Of a stretch of 32,507 bases of DNA, positions 7,781 through 16,887 are shown in pieces. The position numbers were made by a program, and so were the translations under genes. The stretch is taken from positions 1 to 32,507 of the forward strand of contig JBOEGA010000005.1 in NCBI GenBank assembly GCA_050633205.1, in the 5' to 3' direction. The DNA comes from CBDHHC01 sp050633205 (GTDB lineage Bacteria > Pseudomonadota > Alphaproteobacteria > Rhizobiales > CBDHHC01). The first letter of the stretch is position 1. Each line of letters opens with the position of its first letter. The notes under the pieces are model-generated. The model worked only from the letters and a program-made list of their open reading frames with translations. It searched no databases and was not told the origin of the DNA.

Positions 7781-8574
7781 GTAAAATCCGAAAATGGTGT
7801 TCCTGCGACGGGTGTAGAGGGTGCTGCCATATCCCGTGGTTGCATCAGGCCAGCATTATAGCCCTGAAGTCCAGCTTCAATTGCTTTGGAAAACGCTGAA
7901 GCCATCAGAACCGGATCTGCTGCCTTTGCAACAGCGGTATTCAGAAGAATAGCATCATAGCCCAGCTCCATGGCTTCAGCTGCATGAGATGGAGCGCCTA
8001 TGCCAGCATCAACGATAAGGGGGATATCCGGGAAGTAAGCCCGCAAACTTCTCAGGCCATAAGTATTATTAAGTCCTTTTCCTGACCCGATAGGAGCACC
8101 CCAGGGCATAAGAACCTGACAGCCTGCAGCAAGCAGACGCTCTGCAACTCCCAAATCCTCAGTCATATATGGAAAAACCTGAAAGCCCTGACTGTTCAGT
8201 TCTTTGGCTGCCTCTACAAGCCCAAAAACTTCCGGCTGCAGGGTATCGTCATTGGCTATGACCTCGAGCTTTATCCATGGAGTATCAAAGATTTCCCTTG
8301 CCATCTGAGCAGTCGTAACGGCTTCTTTTACCGTTCGGCATCCGGCGGTATTGGGAAGTACTTTAACACCCAGCTCGCGTATCAGATCAAAAAAACGTTG
8401 CCCACTTTGTTCCCCGACAGTTTCCCTACGCAGGGAAACAGTAACGATTTCCGAGCTACTGGCCTCTATGGACTGGCGCAGAATATCCGGAGAGGGATAT
8501 TGCGCTGTCCCAAGAAGAAGGCGGGACTTTATCTCAGTTCCATACAGAGCCAGAGTTTTTGAATTTGTGGACAT
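7777..8574 (-). CDS. thiG: Thiazole synthase ThiG
   Basis: The 265-residue TIM-barrel protein builds the thiazole ring of thiamine from deoxyxylulose 5-phosphate, dehydroglycine and sulfur carried on ThiS thiocarboxylate. WIKLEVIAND places the Schiff-base lysine at Lys102. Further signatures are TAGCRTVKEAV, MPWGAPIGSGKGL, IVDAGIGAPSHAAEAMELG and LLNTAVAKA. Its length is normal. The start lies seven bases after the thiS stop, and the stop overlaps thiE, so the three genes form one operon. The dehydroglycine source (ThiO or ThiH) and ThiF are not in this window. Confidence 0.95.
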   Translation of the reverse strand: MSTNSKTLALYGTEIKSRLLLGTAQYPSPDILRQSIEASSSEIVTVSLRRETVGEQSGQRFFDLIRELGVKVLPNTAGCRTVKEAVTTAQMAREIFDTPWIKLEVIANDDTLQPEVFGLVEAAKELNSQGFQVFPYMTEDLGVAERLLAAGCQVLMPWGAPIGSGKGLNNTYGLRSLRAYFPDIPLIVDAGIGAPSHAAEAMELGYDAILLNTAVAKAADPVLMASAFSKAIEAGLQGYNAGLMQPRDMAAPSTPVAGTPFSDFT

Positions 8575-8581
8575 GCTCTTA

Positions 8582-8830
8582 TTATCCTCCCTGTCGCGGA
8601 GACAGGATTTCTATTTTGTCATTCAGGCTAATTTTAGCGTCTTCCCTTGAAGTTCTGGGAATAAATGCTCCGTTGAGGGCTGTAGCAACCTTACTTCCCT
8701 CATAACCAAGGGCAATGCAAAGCTGTTCCAGGTTAACTGCCTCAGTTTCAAAGGGGGATCCATTCAGAATGATATTCAAGTCTACTCTCCCGAACAGGAT
8801 ATTAGGGTCAGGACCTGCAAATTTGGCCAT
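8582..8830 (-). CDS. thiS: Sulfur carrier protein ThiS
   Basis: This is the beta-grasp sulfur carrier whose C-terminal Gly-Gly (…SPRQGG) is adenylated and thiocarboxylated before it donates sulfur to ThiG. The ATG at 8830 follows AAGGGAG and gives 82 residues, about 17 more than usual for ThiS. The homologous part starts at LNIILNG. A TTG at 8779 preceded by GGGAG at seven bases would give 65 residues, the normal length, and may be the true start. The extra N-terminus (MAKFAGPDPNILFGRVD) has no recognisable feature. The gene is first in the thi operon. I found no TPP riboswitch in front of it. Confidence 0.88.
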   Translation of the reverse strand: MAKFAGPDPNILFGRVDLNIILNGSPFETEAVNLEQLCIALGYEGSKVATALNGAFIPRTSREDAKISLNDKIEILSPRQGG

Positions 8831-8919
8831 TTCTCCCTTCTTATAAGGGCTAAACCCCTTCCGCAGCAAGCGCCAACATGATGAGCACGTGATATGATTA
8901 TTGAAAAAAACAATATTAC

Positions 8920-8979
8920 ATACGGACTTACAACATTTTTTTCAATTTTCTGCGACTGAATATCTTATAACGTCCGTAT
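8920..8979. repeat. Inverted repeat, possible regulatory stem-loop
   Basis: ATACGGAC (8920-8927) is the exact reverse complement of GTCCGTAT (8972-8979). The arms extend by TTA/TAA with one bulged base. The loop of about 44 bases is long for a hairpin, so the pair might also be a two-part operator upstream of thiS. Confidence 0.35.
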
Positions 8980-8989
8980 CTATAATCAG

Positions 8990-9055
8990 GGGTTGTTGTG
9001 CTAGAGTTATTCACTGTCTATCAGCGTCCACAACACGTTGTTAGCCCAACAACCC
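8990..9055. repeat. Second inverted repeat in the same gap
   Basis: GGGTTGTTG (8990-8998) matches CAACAACCC (9047-9055) as a perfect nine-base inverted repeat around a 48-base interior that itself holds CAAC/GTTG pairs. It could form a branched RNA stem on either strand. Confidence 0.35.
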
Positions 9056-9446
9056 TTCCTCCCCAATATTCTGTGCAGAATTTATGCAAATTCCGGATGC
9101 GGTAATATCCCTTCACAAGCTCCTGAATTCACAAATATTCAGCTAATATCAACGATTACCGCTCATATCAGGCTATATAATCTCTGCTGATTATATGCTG
9201 AAACATGTCAAGCTTTGGACATTAATATATGACAGATATACTGGCTGTAGTTGTATGGAAGAACTTATTTCCTATATCCAAGAAATTACGGGAAAACTGT
9301 ATCAGCACTTGGACACCTGCGAATAAGTCTGCCATATAATTCAGCTAACATGTTTTTCTGTTTACAACACAACAGCCTAATAAAAACACACAGCACTTCT
9401 AAGCACATATCTTATAACTGCAGATCTTGGTGGGAGCTCAGGGACT

Positions 9447-12400
9447 ATGGCGCGACACGTTTACTTTTTTTTACTATCAATCTTTCTTATCTTTTCTTTT
9501 TCATCAGTCAGTTATTCTGAACAGGTAAAGGAAAATGTAGTTTTTCAACATAGCGGTTTGTCATATGAAACCCGCTTATTTTCAGATCAACTGAAAGCTA
9601 TAAAACTTAAAGCAGGGGTCACCCGTGAGAAACTTCTGACGCGTATTTCAGATTCCACAAAAAAAGAATATCATCTGGATACAATTGAAGCTCTGAAACA
9701 GCTGCTTGTGCTGGACGCAAAAAATTCAGAGACCTGGCTGAGATTATCTGAAGCCTACTTCAGGGCAATTCCTGAAAAAGGCAGCAGGCGCTATGACCTG
9801 CAGCAAAAGGCGAGTGTAACAGCTTATCAGGCTTATCTCCTTGCAAAGAATAACAAAGACAAGGCATCAGCACTTGCGCAGCTTGGTAAAGCTCTTGAAA
9901 AAAGATCCTATTGGCGCCCTGCCCTGAATGCATTGAAAACCAGCCTCTATCTTAATGAAAACAGGGAAGTTCGTGAGCAATATGATGCTCTTAGAGCTGT
10001 ACGAGGATTTAGAATTACCAATTATCAGGTTGATTCAGAAACAGAAAACCCCAGATTGTGTGTTCAGTTTTCCGAACGTCTGCAATATGGTGAAATAGAC
10101 TTTGCCAAGTTTGTTACTGTAAATGGCAAGGCTCCAGCCGGAGCTGTGGCTGAAAACAGGCAGCTTTGTGTAGAAGGCCTGAAACATGGCAAACGCTTTG
10201 TCGTGAGGGTACGTGAAGGACTTCCTTCTTCTGTAAATGAAAACCTCCTTAAAAGTTCAGACCTGACAGTTTATGTGCGTGACAGACAACCTGCTGTTCG
10301 TTTCAGTGCAAAGGGCTATGTGCTTCCCAAAACAGGCCAAAACGGTATCCCGCTTATTACGATTAATGCCGATAAGGTTGCGGTGGAAATATTCCGAGTT
10401 GGAGACAGAGCTCTTAGTCAAACTGTCATGGAAAACTACATGACAAAGAGCTACAATAAATATTCGATTGATCAGCTTGAGCAGAACCTTGGACAAAAGA
10501 TCTGGTCTGGCGAAATGGCGGTAAAATCCAAACTTAACAAGGATGTAACCACTGCTATTCCTGTGACTAAAGCTATCAAGGATATAAAACCGGGCTTCTA
10601 TGTCGTGTACGCATGGACAAAGAACAGTGCCAATGAAAGATCAAGAATACGGGCATCACAATGGTTTGTTGTATCAGATATTGGCCTTGCAACACTTTCC
10701 GGTGATGGCGGATTACATGCCTTTGTACGTTCATTGACAACAGCGGCTCCAATTGCCGGTGCCAAGGTTCGCCTGATTGCACGGAATAATGAAATTCTGG
10801 GTACAGCCAAAACAGATGCAAATGGTCACGTTAAATTTGAAAAGGGACTTATAAAAGGTGAAGGCTCGCAGTCACCACACCTGATTATTGCAGAAAGAAG
10901 TGTGGGTGATTATGCATTTCTTGATGTTACCACCTCTTCTTTTGACCTGACAGACAGAGGCGTTTCCGGCCGGGCAACTCCGGGGCCACTGGATGCATAT
11001 ATCTTTACTGAGCGCGGCGTATACCGCACAGGTGAAGAAGTTTATTTAACAGCTTTGCTTCGTGATAAAGCCGGACGAGCAGTTCCCAAGATTCCTTTAA
11101 CTCTTGTTATCAATCGCCCTGATGGTGTTGAATTTAAACGCTCAGTCCTTCAGGATGAAGGCGATGGTGGTCGCAGCCACATTCTTTCCCTGCCGGATAA
11201 TGCAAGTTCTGGCCGCTGGGGTGCCAAACTGTACGCGGACCCCAAGGGTAAAGCTATCGGGTTTGTTTCTTTTCTGGTTGAAGACTATACGCCTCAAAGA
11301 ATGGAACTTGATCTTAAAGCAGCAAACACGGTGATTAATCAGGTTGAGCCAGTTTCAATCTCTGCTAAAGGCCGGTATCTGTATGGTGCTCCAACTTCAA
11401 ACATGTTCATCAATGGTGAGATTCTTGTAAGGGAAAACCGGAAAGGCCTGAAGCAGTATAAGGGTTACAGCTTTGGTGTTTATGACGAGAAGTTTCTTAA
11501 CATCAATAAAGAAATAACTAACCTGCCCAAAACTGATGCAGAAGGTGCTGCGGAGCTTAAAACAAGGCTTCCCAAAATTCCTGATACCAACAAGCTTCTT
11601 GAAGCACAGTTTACTATCAGACTGCTTGAAGATGGTGGCCGCAGTTTAACCAAGCAGATTTCCTTTGATGTTAAACCCAGCAAAACGCTGATTGGTATCA
11701 AGCCGCTATTTGGCAGCAGTCATGTCGGAGAAGGTGAAACAGCTGAATTTGATGTTATTGCAGTGGCTCCTGACGGATCTCAGGCAGAAGCCAAGGGACT
11801 GAAATGGGAACTTCTGAAAATCGAACGTCGATACCAGTGGTTTGCTGACGGTAACGGCTACTGGAATTACAAAACAATAACCTATACCCGCAAGGTTGCT
11901 AACGGCGAGATTGATGCTACAGCCAATGCTGCAGCCCGTATCTCAAAGAAGCTCGGATGGGGACAGTACAGGCTGGATATCTCATCGGCTGATGATAATG
12001 GAGCTCAAAGCAGCTATCAGTTTAACTCTGGCTGGTATTCTTCGGAAAATACGTACAGGCCTGACAATCTTGAAATTGCGCTGGACAAGAAAACCTATAA
12101 AGCCGGTGAAAAGCTTACTGTAAGTCTTTCTCCTAAACATGATGGCAAGGCGCTTGTTGCGGTTATTGAAGATCATGTTCTGGCGATGAAGACTGTTGAT
12201 GTCAGTAAATCCGGTACGAAGGTGGAATTTGAAGTTGGTAAAGACTGGGGTGCCGGTGCTTATGTGACTGCCATGTTCTACCGTCCGCTAGACGAGAAGG
12301 CGCGCAGAATGCCGACCCGTTCGATCGGAATTGCATGGCTGAAGCCGGACCTTGAGGAAAAGAAACTCAAAATCTCAATGAATGTTCCGGAGAAAATCAA

Positions 12401-14690
12401 ACCGAATTCACAGTTTGATATTCCAGTCAAGATTGATGGTCTTAAAGAAGGTGATGAAGCGAAGGTTGTTATAGCCGCTGTTGATGTGGGAATTCTGAAC
12501 CTTACTCGCTATAAGTCACCTAAACCCAACGAGTGGTATTATGGCCAGCGTCTGCTGGGGACCGAGTTCCGTGACCTTTACGGCAAGCTGATCAATGGTA
12601 TGGAAGCTGCTTCTGGTGATATCAGATCCGGTGGTGGTGCCGGGGGCGGTACTTTTGGTGCTCCCTCTGCCAGAAATGTTGAACCAGTTGCCCTATACTC
12701 CGGTATCGTTCTGGTCGGCAAAGACGGTACAGCCAATGTCAAATTTGATATGCCTGCATTTGACGGGACGGTCAGATTGATGGCGGTTGCATGGAATGCC
12801 AACCAGCTTGGTAATGCGGAAAAGGATGTTATCGTCAGAGACCCGGTTGTTGTTATTGGTACAGCACCGAAGTTCCTGACTTATGGTGACAAATCCAGCC
12901 TGCATTTCAGTCTTGATAATGTTGAAGGTCCTGCTGGTGAGTACAGCTATGAAGTTACCGGCACCGAGACTGTCAATATTGAAGGCGGTTCCGCGAAGGT
13001 TGCCATGGCAGCAAAAGAACGCAAGCAGTTCTCTGTACCTGTCAGTGCGACCGGATATGGTGGTACAAAGCTTACTTTGAAAGTTGCCGGGCCTGATGGC
13101 TTTGCTCTTAGCAGAGACTTCAAGTTTAACATTAATCCTGCAGCGCCAAATATCACGCGTCGCCTGATCAGCAAGCTTCCTGAAAATGGTGGCAAGCTTA
13201 GTGTGACCAAGGATGTGGCTGAGGGACTTATTCCGGAGACTGTGAAAGTCAGTGTGAATGTTGACAAGAACCTTGCTCTTGATGTTCCAGGACTGTTGCT
13301 GGCGCTTGACCGCTACCCTTATGGATGTGCCGAGCAAACGACCAGTCGTGCACTGCCGCTGCTTTATCTTTCCAAGGTTGCGGAAACTGCTGGTGTCGCT
13401 GGTGTTAAAGATGCCAAGGAGCGTATTAACAAGGCTATTATACGTCTTGCGGGTATGCAGTCTTCAAACGGTTCGTTTGGTCTGTGGTCACCTTACAGTG
13501 GTGGAAACACATGGCTGACAGCATATATTGCGGACTTCCTTACGAGAGCCAAAGAGCAGGGTTATAAAATGCCTGCAGGTGTTTTTGAGAATGCTCTGGA
13601 TAACCTTCAGAACAGCGTGAACTATGCTTCCGACTTCAAGTCAGGTGGTGAAGGGCTGTCTTATGCACTTTATGTTCTTGCCCGGAACGGACGCGCCAAT
13701 ATCGGAGATCTGAGATATTTTGCTGATGCAAAACTGGATAATTTCTCTACATCTCTGGCGAAGGCTCAGCTTGGTGCATCTCTTGCCATGTATGGTGACA
13801 AGGACCGTGCCAATCAGGCTTACCGTGCCGCTTTGAGTTCTGTTGCTCATGGGCTTACCAGCAAGGACTTCAGAGTGGATTATGGCAGTGCATTGCGTGA
13901 CGGTGCTGCTGCAATTACGCTGATCTCTGAATCCAAGGTTACAGGTACTTCGATTGCTTCATTCTCCAAACTTCTTGAGCAGGCGCGTAACTCGAAGAAG
14001 TATACGTCTACCCAGGAGAATGCGTGGATGCTGCTTGCGGCTCATGCATTACAGGATGAGGCAAAAGCCCTGAAGCTTGCTGTAAACGGTACTCCACATG
14101 ATGGCAGCCTGAAGAAAGTTCTTTCCAGTGAAGAGCTTGCCAAGGGTGAATATCTTGTAACGAACCGTGGTGAAGAGGAAATTCAGGCTGCGCTTACTGT
14201 TACAGGTCACGGGATTTACCCTGAGCCTGCTGCCAGTGAGGGTTTTTCAATTGTTCGTGAGTACTATACTCTTGATGGCAAGGCTGTGAAACTGGACAAG
14301 GTTAAACAGAATGACCGTTTTGTGGTTGTCATCAAGGTTACGGAACTTGAGGCAAGAAAAGGCCGTCTGATTATGGTTGACCGTGTTCCGGCAGGGTTTG
14401 AAATCGAGAATCCGAAGCTTGTTGCCGGTAGTGATGTGAAGAAGCTTCCGTGGCTCAGATATGCCAACCAGATTGAATATTCGCAATTCAAGGACGACAG
14501 GTTCTATGCGGCATTCAATATGACCCGTTCATACAAGAAAGGTAAGCCTGCTACTATGATGATGGCTTATATGGTTCGCGCGGTTTCTCCGGGAACATAT
14601 CTCCACCCGGCGGCTACTATTGAAGATATGTACCGTCTGGACAGATTTGCACGGACAGATGCGGGTAAGGTTACGATTGAAAGAAAGTAA
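9447..14690 (+). CDS. Periplasmic alpha-2-macroglobulin family protein (thioester protease trap)
   Basis: The 1747-residue protein is a bacterial alpha-2-macroglobulin, a large conformational trap that cross-links to attacking proteases. A type I signal peptide (MARHVYFFLLSIFLIFSFSS) has no lipobox cysteine, so unlike E. coli YfhM it should be soluble in the periplasm. TPR-like helices follow (about 60-170), then a long series of macroglobulin beta-domains (about 190-1250). A glycine-rich loop, RSGGGAGGG (about 1061-1068), lies where related proteins have a variable exposed segment. The thioester domain has an intact CAEQ motif (Cys1294-Gln1297), so covalent trapping should be possible. PbpC begins nine bases after the stop, the classic pairing in which PbpC is thought to repair the wall at breach sites. 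The start at 9447 is the only one that gives a signal peptide. Confidence 0.95.
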   Translation: MARHVYFFLLSIFLIFSFSSVSYSEQVKENVVFQHSGLSYETRLFSDQLKAIKLKAGVTREKLLTRISDSTKKEYHLDTIEALKQLLVLDAKNSETWLRLSEAYFRAIPEKGSRRYDLQQKASVTAYQAYLLAKNNKDKASALAQLGKALEKRSYWRPALNALKTSLYLNENREVREQYDALRAVRGFRITNYQVDSETENPRLCVQFSERLQYGEIDFAKFVTVNGKAPAGAVAENRQLCVEGLKHGKRFVVRVREGLPSSVNENLLKSSDLTVYVRDRQPAVRFSAKGYVLPKTGQNGIPLITINADKVAVEIFRVGDRALSQTVMENYMTKSYNKYSIDQLEQNLGQKIWSGEMAVKSKLNKDVTTAIPVTKAIKDIKPGFYVVYAWTKNSANERSRIRASQWFVVSDIGLATLSGDGGLHAFVRSLTTAAPIAGAKVRLIARNNEILGTAKTDANGHVKFEKGLIKGEGSQSPHLIIAERSVGDYAFLDVTTSSFDLTDRGVSGRATPGPLDAYIFTERGVYRTGEEVYLTALLRDKAGRAVPKIPLTLVINRPDGVEFKRSVLQDEGDGGRSHILSLPDNASSGRWGAKLYADPKGKAIGFVSFLVEDYTPQRMELDLKAANTVINQVEPVSISAKGRYLYGAPTSNMFINGEILVRENRKGLKQYKGYSFGVYDEKFLNINKEITNLPKTDAEGAAELKTRLPKIPDTNKLLEAQFTIRLLEDGGRSLTKQISFDVKPSKTLIGIKPLFGSSHVGEGETAEFDVIAVAPDGSQAEAKGLKWELLKIERRYQWFADGNGYWNYKTITYTRKVANGEIDATANAAARISKKLGWGQYRLDISSADDNGAQSSYQFNSGWYSSENTYRPDNLEIALDKKTYKAGEKLTVSLSPKHDGKALVAVIEDHVLAMKTVDVSKSGTKVEFEVGKDWGAGAYVTAMFYRPLDEKARRMPTRSIGIAWLKPDLEEKKLKISMNVPEKIKPNSQFDIPVKIDGLKEGDEAKVVIAAVDVGILNLTRYKSPKPNEWYYGQRLLGTEFRDLYGKLINGMEAASGDIRSGGGAGGGTFGAPSARNVEPVALYSGIVLVGKDGTANVKFDMPAFDGTVRLMAVAWNANQLGNAEKDVIVRDPVVVIGTAPKFLTYGDKSSLHFSLDNVEGPAGEYSYEVTGTETVNIEGGSAKVAMAAKERKQFSVPVSATGYGGTKLTLKVAGPDGFALSRDFKFNINPAAPNITRRLISKLPENGGKLSVTKDVAEGLIPETVKVSVNVDKNLALDVPGLLLALDRYPYGCAEQTTSRALPLLYLSKVAETAGVAGVKDAKERINKAIIRLAGMQSSNGSFGLWSPYSGGNTWLTAYIADFLTRAKEQGYKMPAGVFENALDNLQNSVNYASDFKSGGEGLSYALYVLARNGRANIGDLRYFADAKLDNFSTSLAKAQLGASLAMYGDKDRANQAYRAALSSVAHGLTSKDFRVDYGSALRDGAAAITLISESKVTGTSIASFSKLLEQARNSKKYTSTQENAWMLLAAHALQDEAKALKLAVNGTPHDGSLKKVLSSEELAKGEYLVTNRGEEEIQAALTVTGHGIYPEPAASEGFSIVREYYTLDGKAVKLDKVKQNDRFVVVIKVTELEARKGRLIMVDRVPAGFEIENPKLVAGSDVKKLPWLRYANQIEYSQFKDDRFYAAFNMTRSYKKGKPATMMMAYMVRAVSPGTYLHPAATIEDMYRLDRFARTDAGKVTIERK

Positions 14691-14699
14691 GCTTTTCCG

Positions 14700-16862
14700 A
14701 TGAACGACATTAAAATGACAGCAGAGGCGGGGACCAGCTCCCCGCCGGATGAAACAGAAACTCCCCTCAAAAAGATGACCATGTGGCGCAAGTTACTGAT
14801 TGCAGGTATCTGTACCTGCGCGTTTCTGTTGCTTATGTTTGCGGCTGGTATTACCTATGTGGTTTATGACCTTGGGCCGATAAAGCTTGAGAAGAGTAAA
14901 GAGCTGTCTGTTGTTGTGCTAGACAGACGGGGCAGATTACTGCGTCCATACACAACCCAGGAGGGGATATGGCGTCTGCCTGTGGAGCTGGAGGATATTG
15001 ACCCTAAACTGGTCAAGATGCTTCTGACTTATGAGGACAAGCGTTTTTACCAGCATTACGGTGTTGATATTTATGCCCTGCTTCGTGGCGGGTGGCTGAT
15101 GCTGAAGCATGGCCGGATTATCTCCGGTGGTTCCACGATTACGATGCAGGTTGCGCGCCTTCTTGAGGGGCAGAACAGCCGTTCATTTTATACAAAGATC
15201 AAACAGATTGTCAGGGCTGTGCAGCTTGAGCGGCGTTTCGGCAAGAAGGAAATTCTCAAGCTCTATTTTACGCTGGCGCCCTATGGAGGCAATATCGAGG
15301 GAGTGCGTGCGGCGACACTTGCCTATTTTGGCAGAGAGCCCAAACGACTTTCTCCCAAAGAAATTGCGCTTCTGATTGCACTGCCACAGGCTCCGAGATC
15401 GCGCAGGCTGGACCGGCATCCTGATAATGCCAAAAGAGGCCGCAACTGGGTCATGAAGCAGATGGTTAAAAACCGTGCCCTGTCCAAAGCGGATATGCTG
15501 CGAGCAATGAAGGAACCTGTCCCGGCGAGACGGCTTGATTTTCCCATGCATGCAGCTCACCTGGCCGATACGATTATAGAGAAAAATCCGAAAGCACAAA
15601 TCCATAGATTAACGATTGACCGGGAACTGCAGGACAGTCTGGAGAAACTGGTTATTGAACATGCAGGGCGTGCCGGGCCGAAACTTTCGGCGTCCCTGCT
15701 TGTGGCAGATCACAAGACGGGTAATATTCTTGCCTATATCGGGTCTCCCGGTTACCTGAATTCCGAGCGTTTCGGATCTCTTGATATGATACAGGCTGTG
15801 CGCTCTCCGGGGTCTGCGCTGAAGCCTTTTATTTATGGCTTTGCATTTGAGCGCGGGCTGGCACATCCCGAGACCATGATTGAAGATGCTCCTATTCGTT
15901 ATGGCGAGTACGCACCGGAGAATTTTGACAAGGTTTTTCGCGGAACCCTAAGTATGAGGCAGGCATTGCAGGTTTCGCTCAACACGCCTGTAGTGAAACT
16001 TCTGGCGGAACTCGGGCCATCAAGACTGGCTTCCAAGTTCAAGGTTGCCGGACTGAAAACGAAAATACCACGTAACCTTTCAATTGCTCTTGGCGGTGTT
16101 GGTATCAAGCTGCAGGATATGGCACAGCTTTATACGGCTTTGCCGCGAGGGGGGCGTCCGGTTACACTTCGCTATCAGAATGAGGAACAGGAAGTTTATA
16201 TTCCTGCAAATTCCCCGCCGCTGTTATCTGAAACTGCGAGCTGGTATGTTACGGATATATTGCGCGGCGTGCGGCCTCCGAAAAATTCCAAGGGTGGCGA
16301 GATTGCATTCAAGACGGGGACATCTTACGGAAACCGGGATGCCTGGTCGGTTGGCTATGATGGACGGCATATTGTTGCAGCATGGCTTGGACGACCGGAT
16401 AATACGGCAACGCCGGGGCTGGCGGGACTAAAATCTGCTGCTCCTTTGCTGTTTGATGCGTTTCAGCGTATCAGCCCGAAACGTGTTCCGTTTAAAGGCA
16501 AGCCACCATCTGCTCTGCTTGCGCAGAATTCGCAGCTCCCTCCTCCCCTGCAGGATTTTGACAAGCGCATGGAGAATACGGGAAGACGGCAGGCCGGAGC
16601 GAATGTTGTTCGCATCACGTTTCCGCCCAATGAATCGCAGCTTGAGCTCCTAAAGGATGAGAATGGCGGGAAGCTTCCGATTGCATTAAAAGCACAGGGT
16701 GGCGCGCTGCCTCTGACCTGGCTTGTTGATGGCAAGCCTATTCAATCCAGAGTTAACAAACGGGAAGCCTTCTGGCATCCGGACGGGCTTGGTTTTGTAA
16801 AACTGTCAGTTGTAGATGCCAATGGCAAGGTTGACCGGATTGATATCAGGGTTATTGAATAA
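14700..16862 (+). CDS. pbpC: Penicillin-binding protein 1C (bifunctional glycosyltransferase/transpeptidase)
   Basis: The 720-residue class A PBP polymerises lipid II and may cross-link peptidoglycan at the outer face of the inner membrane. A cytosolic tail is followed by one membrane anchor (about 31-55). The glycosyltransferase domain has EDKRFYQHYG with catalytic Glu112, then GGSTITMQVAR. The transpeptidase domain has SALK (Ser372, Lys375), SLN (426-428) and KTGTS (538-542), all intact. The C-terminal part (about 620-720) matches the BiPBP_C domain typical of PbpC, with LPLTWLVDGKPI and GFVKLSVVDANG. It follows the alpha-2-macroglobulin gene after nine bases and is followed by a small secreted protein, so all three look like one operon for envelope defence. 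Confidence 0.95.
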   Translation: MNDIKMTAEAGTSSPPDETETPLKKMTMWRKLLIAGICTCAFLLLMFAAGITYVVYDLGPIKLEKSKELSVVVLDRRGRLLRPYTTQEGIWRLPVELEDIDPKLVKMLLTYEDKRFYQHYGVDIYALLRGGWLMLKHGRIISGGSTITMQVARLLEGQNSRSFYTKIKQIVRAVQLERRFGKKEILKLYFTLAPYGGNIEGVRAATLAYFGREPKRLSPKEIALLIALPQAPRSRRLDRHPDNAKRGRNWVMKQMVKNRALSKADMLRAMKEPVPARRLDFPMHAAHLADTIIEKNPKAQIHRLTIDRELQDSLEKLVIEHAGRAGPKLSASLLVADHKTGNILAYIGSPGYLNSERFGSLDMIQAVRSPGSALKPFIYGFAFERGLAHPETMIEDAPIRYGEYAPENFDKVFRGTLSMRQALQVSLNTPVVKLLAELGPSRLASKFKVAGLKTKIPRNLSIALGGVGIKLQDMAQLYTALPRGGRPVTLRYQNEEQEVYIPANSPPLLSETASWYVTDILRGVRPPKNSKGGEIAFKTGTSYGNRDAWSVGYDGRHIVAAWLGRPDNTATPGLAGLKSAAPLLFDAFQRISPKRVPFKGKPPSALLAQNSQLPPPLQDFDKRMENTGRRQAGANVVRITFPPNESQLELLKDENGGKLPIALKAQGGALPLTWLVDGKPIQSRVNKREAFWHPDGLGFVKLSVVDANGKVDRIDIRVIE

Positions 16863-16887
16863 AGGTCCGAAGCAGGAAGGATATTTT

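Larger units (their letters stand above)
8831..9446. other. Long intergenic region between divergent thiS and alpha-2-macroglobulin genes
   Basis: These 616 bases separate two divergently read genes and are A+T-rich. I see no convincing coding frame; the frame open from 9251 has no ribosome-binding site and merely runs into the alpha-2-macroglobulin gene in another phase. Two inverted repeats stand out: ATACGGAC (8920-8927) with GTCCGTAT (8972-8979), and GGGTTGTTG (8990-8998) with CAACAACCC (9047-9055). Promoters for both flanking genes must lie here, but I cannot place them with confidence. Confidence 0.6.

Noticed and set aside
8831..9200. TPP riboswitch before thiS
   Set aside because: On the minus strand I find neither CUGAGA nor the ACCUGAUC...GGAUAAUGCC-type segments of the THI element, so no riboswitch is called despite the gene context.
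9251..9520. An 89-codon frame in the gap before the alpha-2-macroglobulin gene
   Set aside because: It has no ribosome-binding site, its composition is that of non-coding A+T-rich DNA, and it overlaps the signal-peptide region of the real gene in another phase.
12693..13337. A 214-codon minus-strand frame inside the alpha-2-macroglobulin gene
   Set aside because: It is fully antisense to a well-conserved coding region, has no family features and no plausible start signals.
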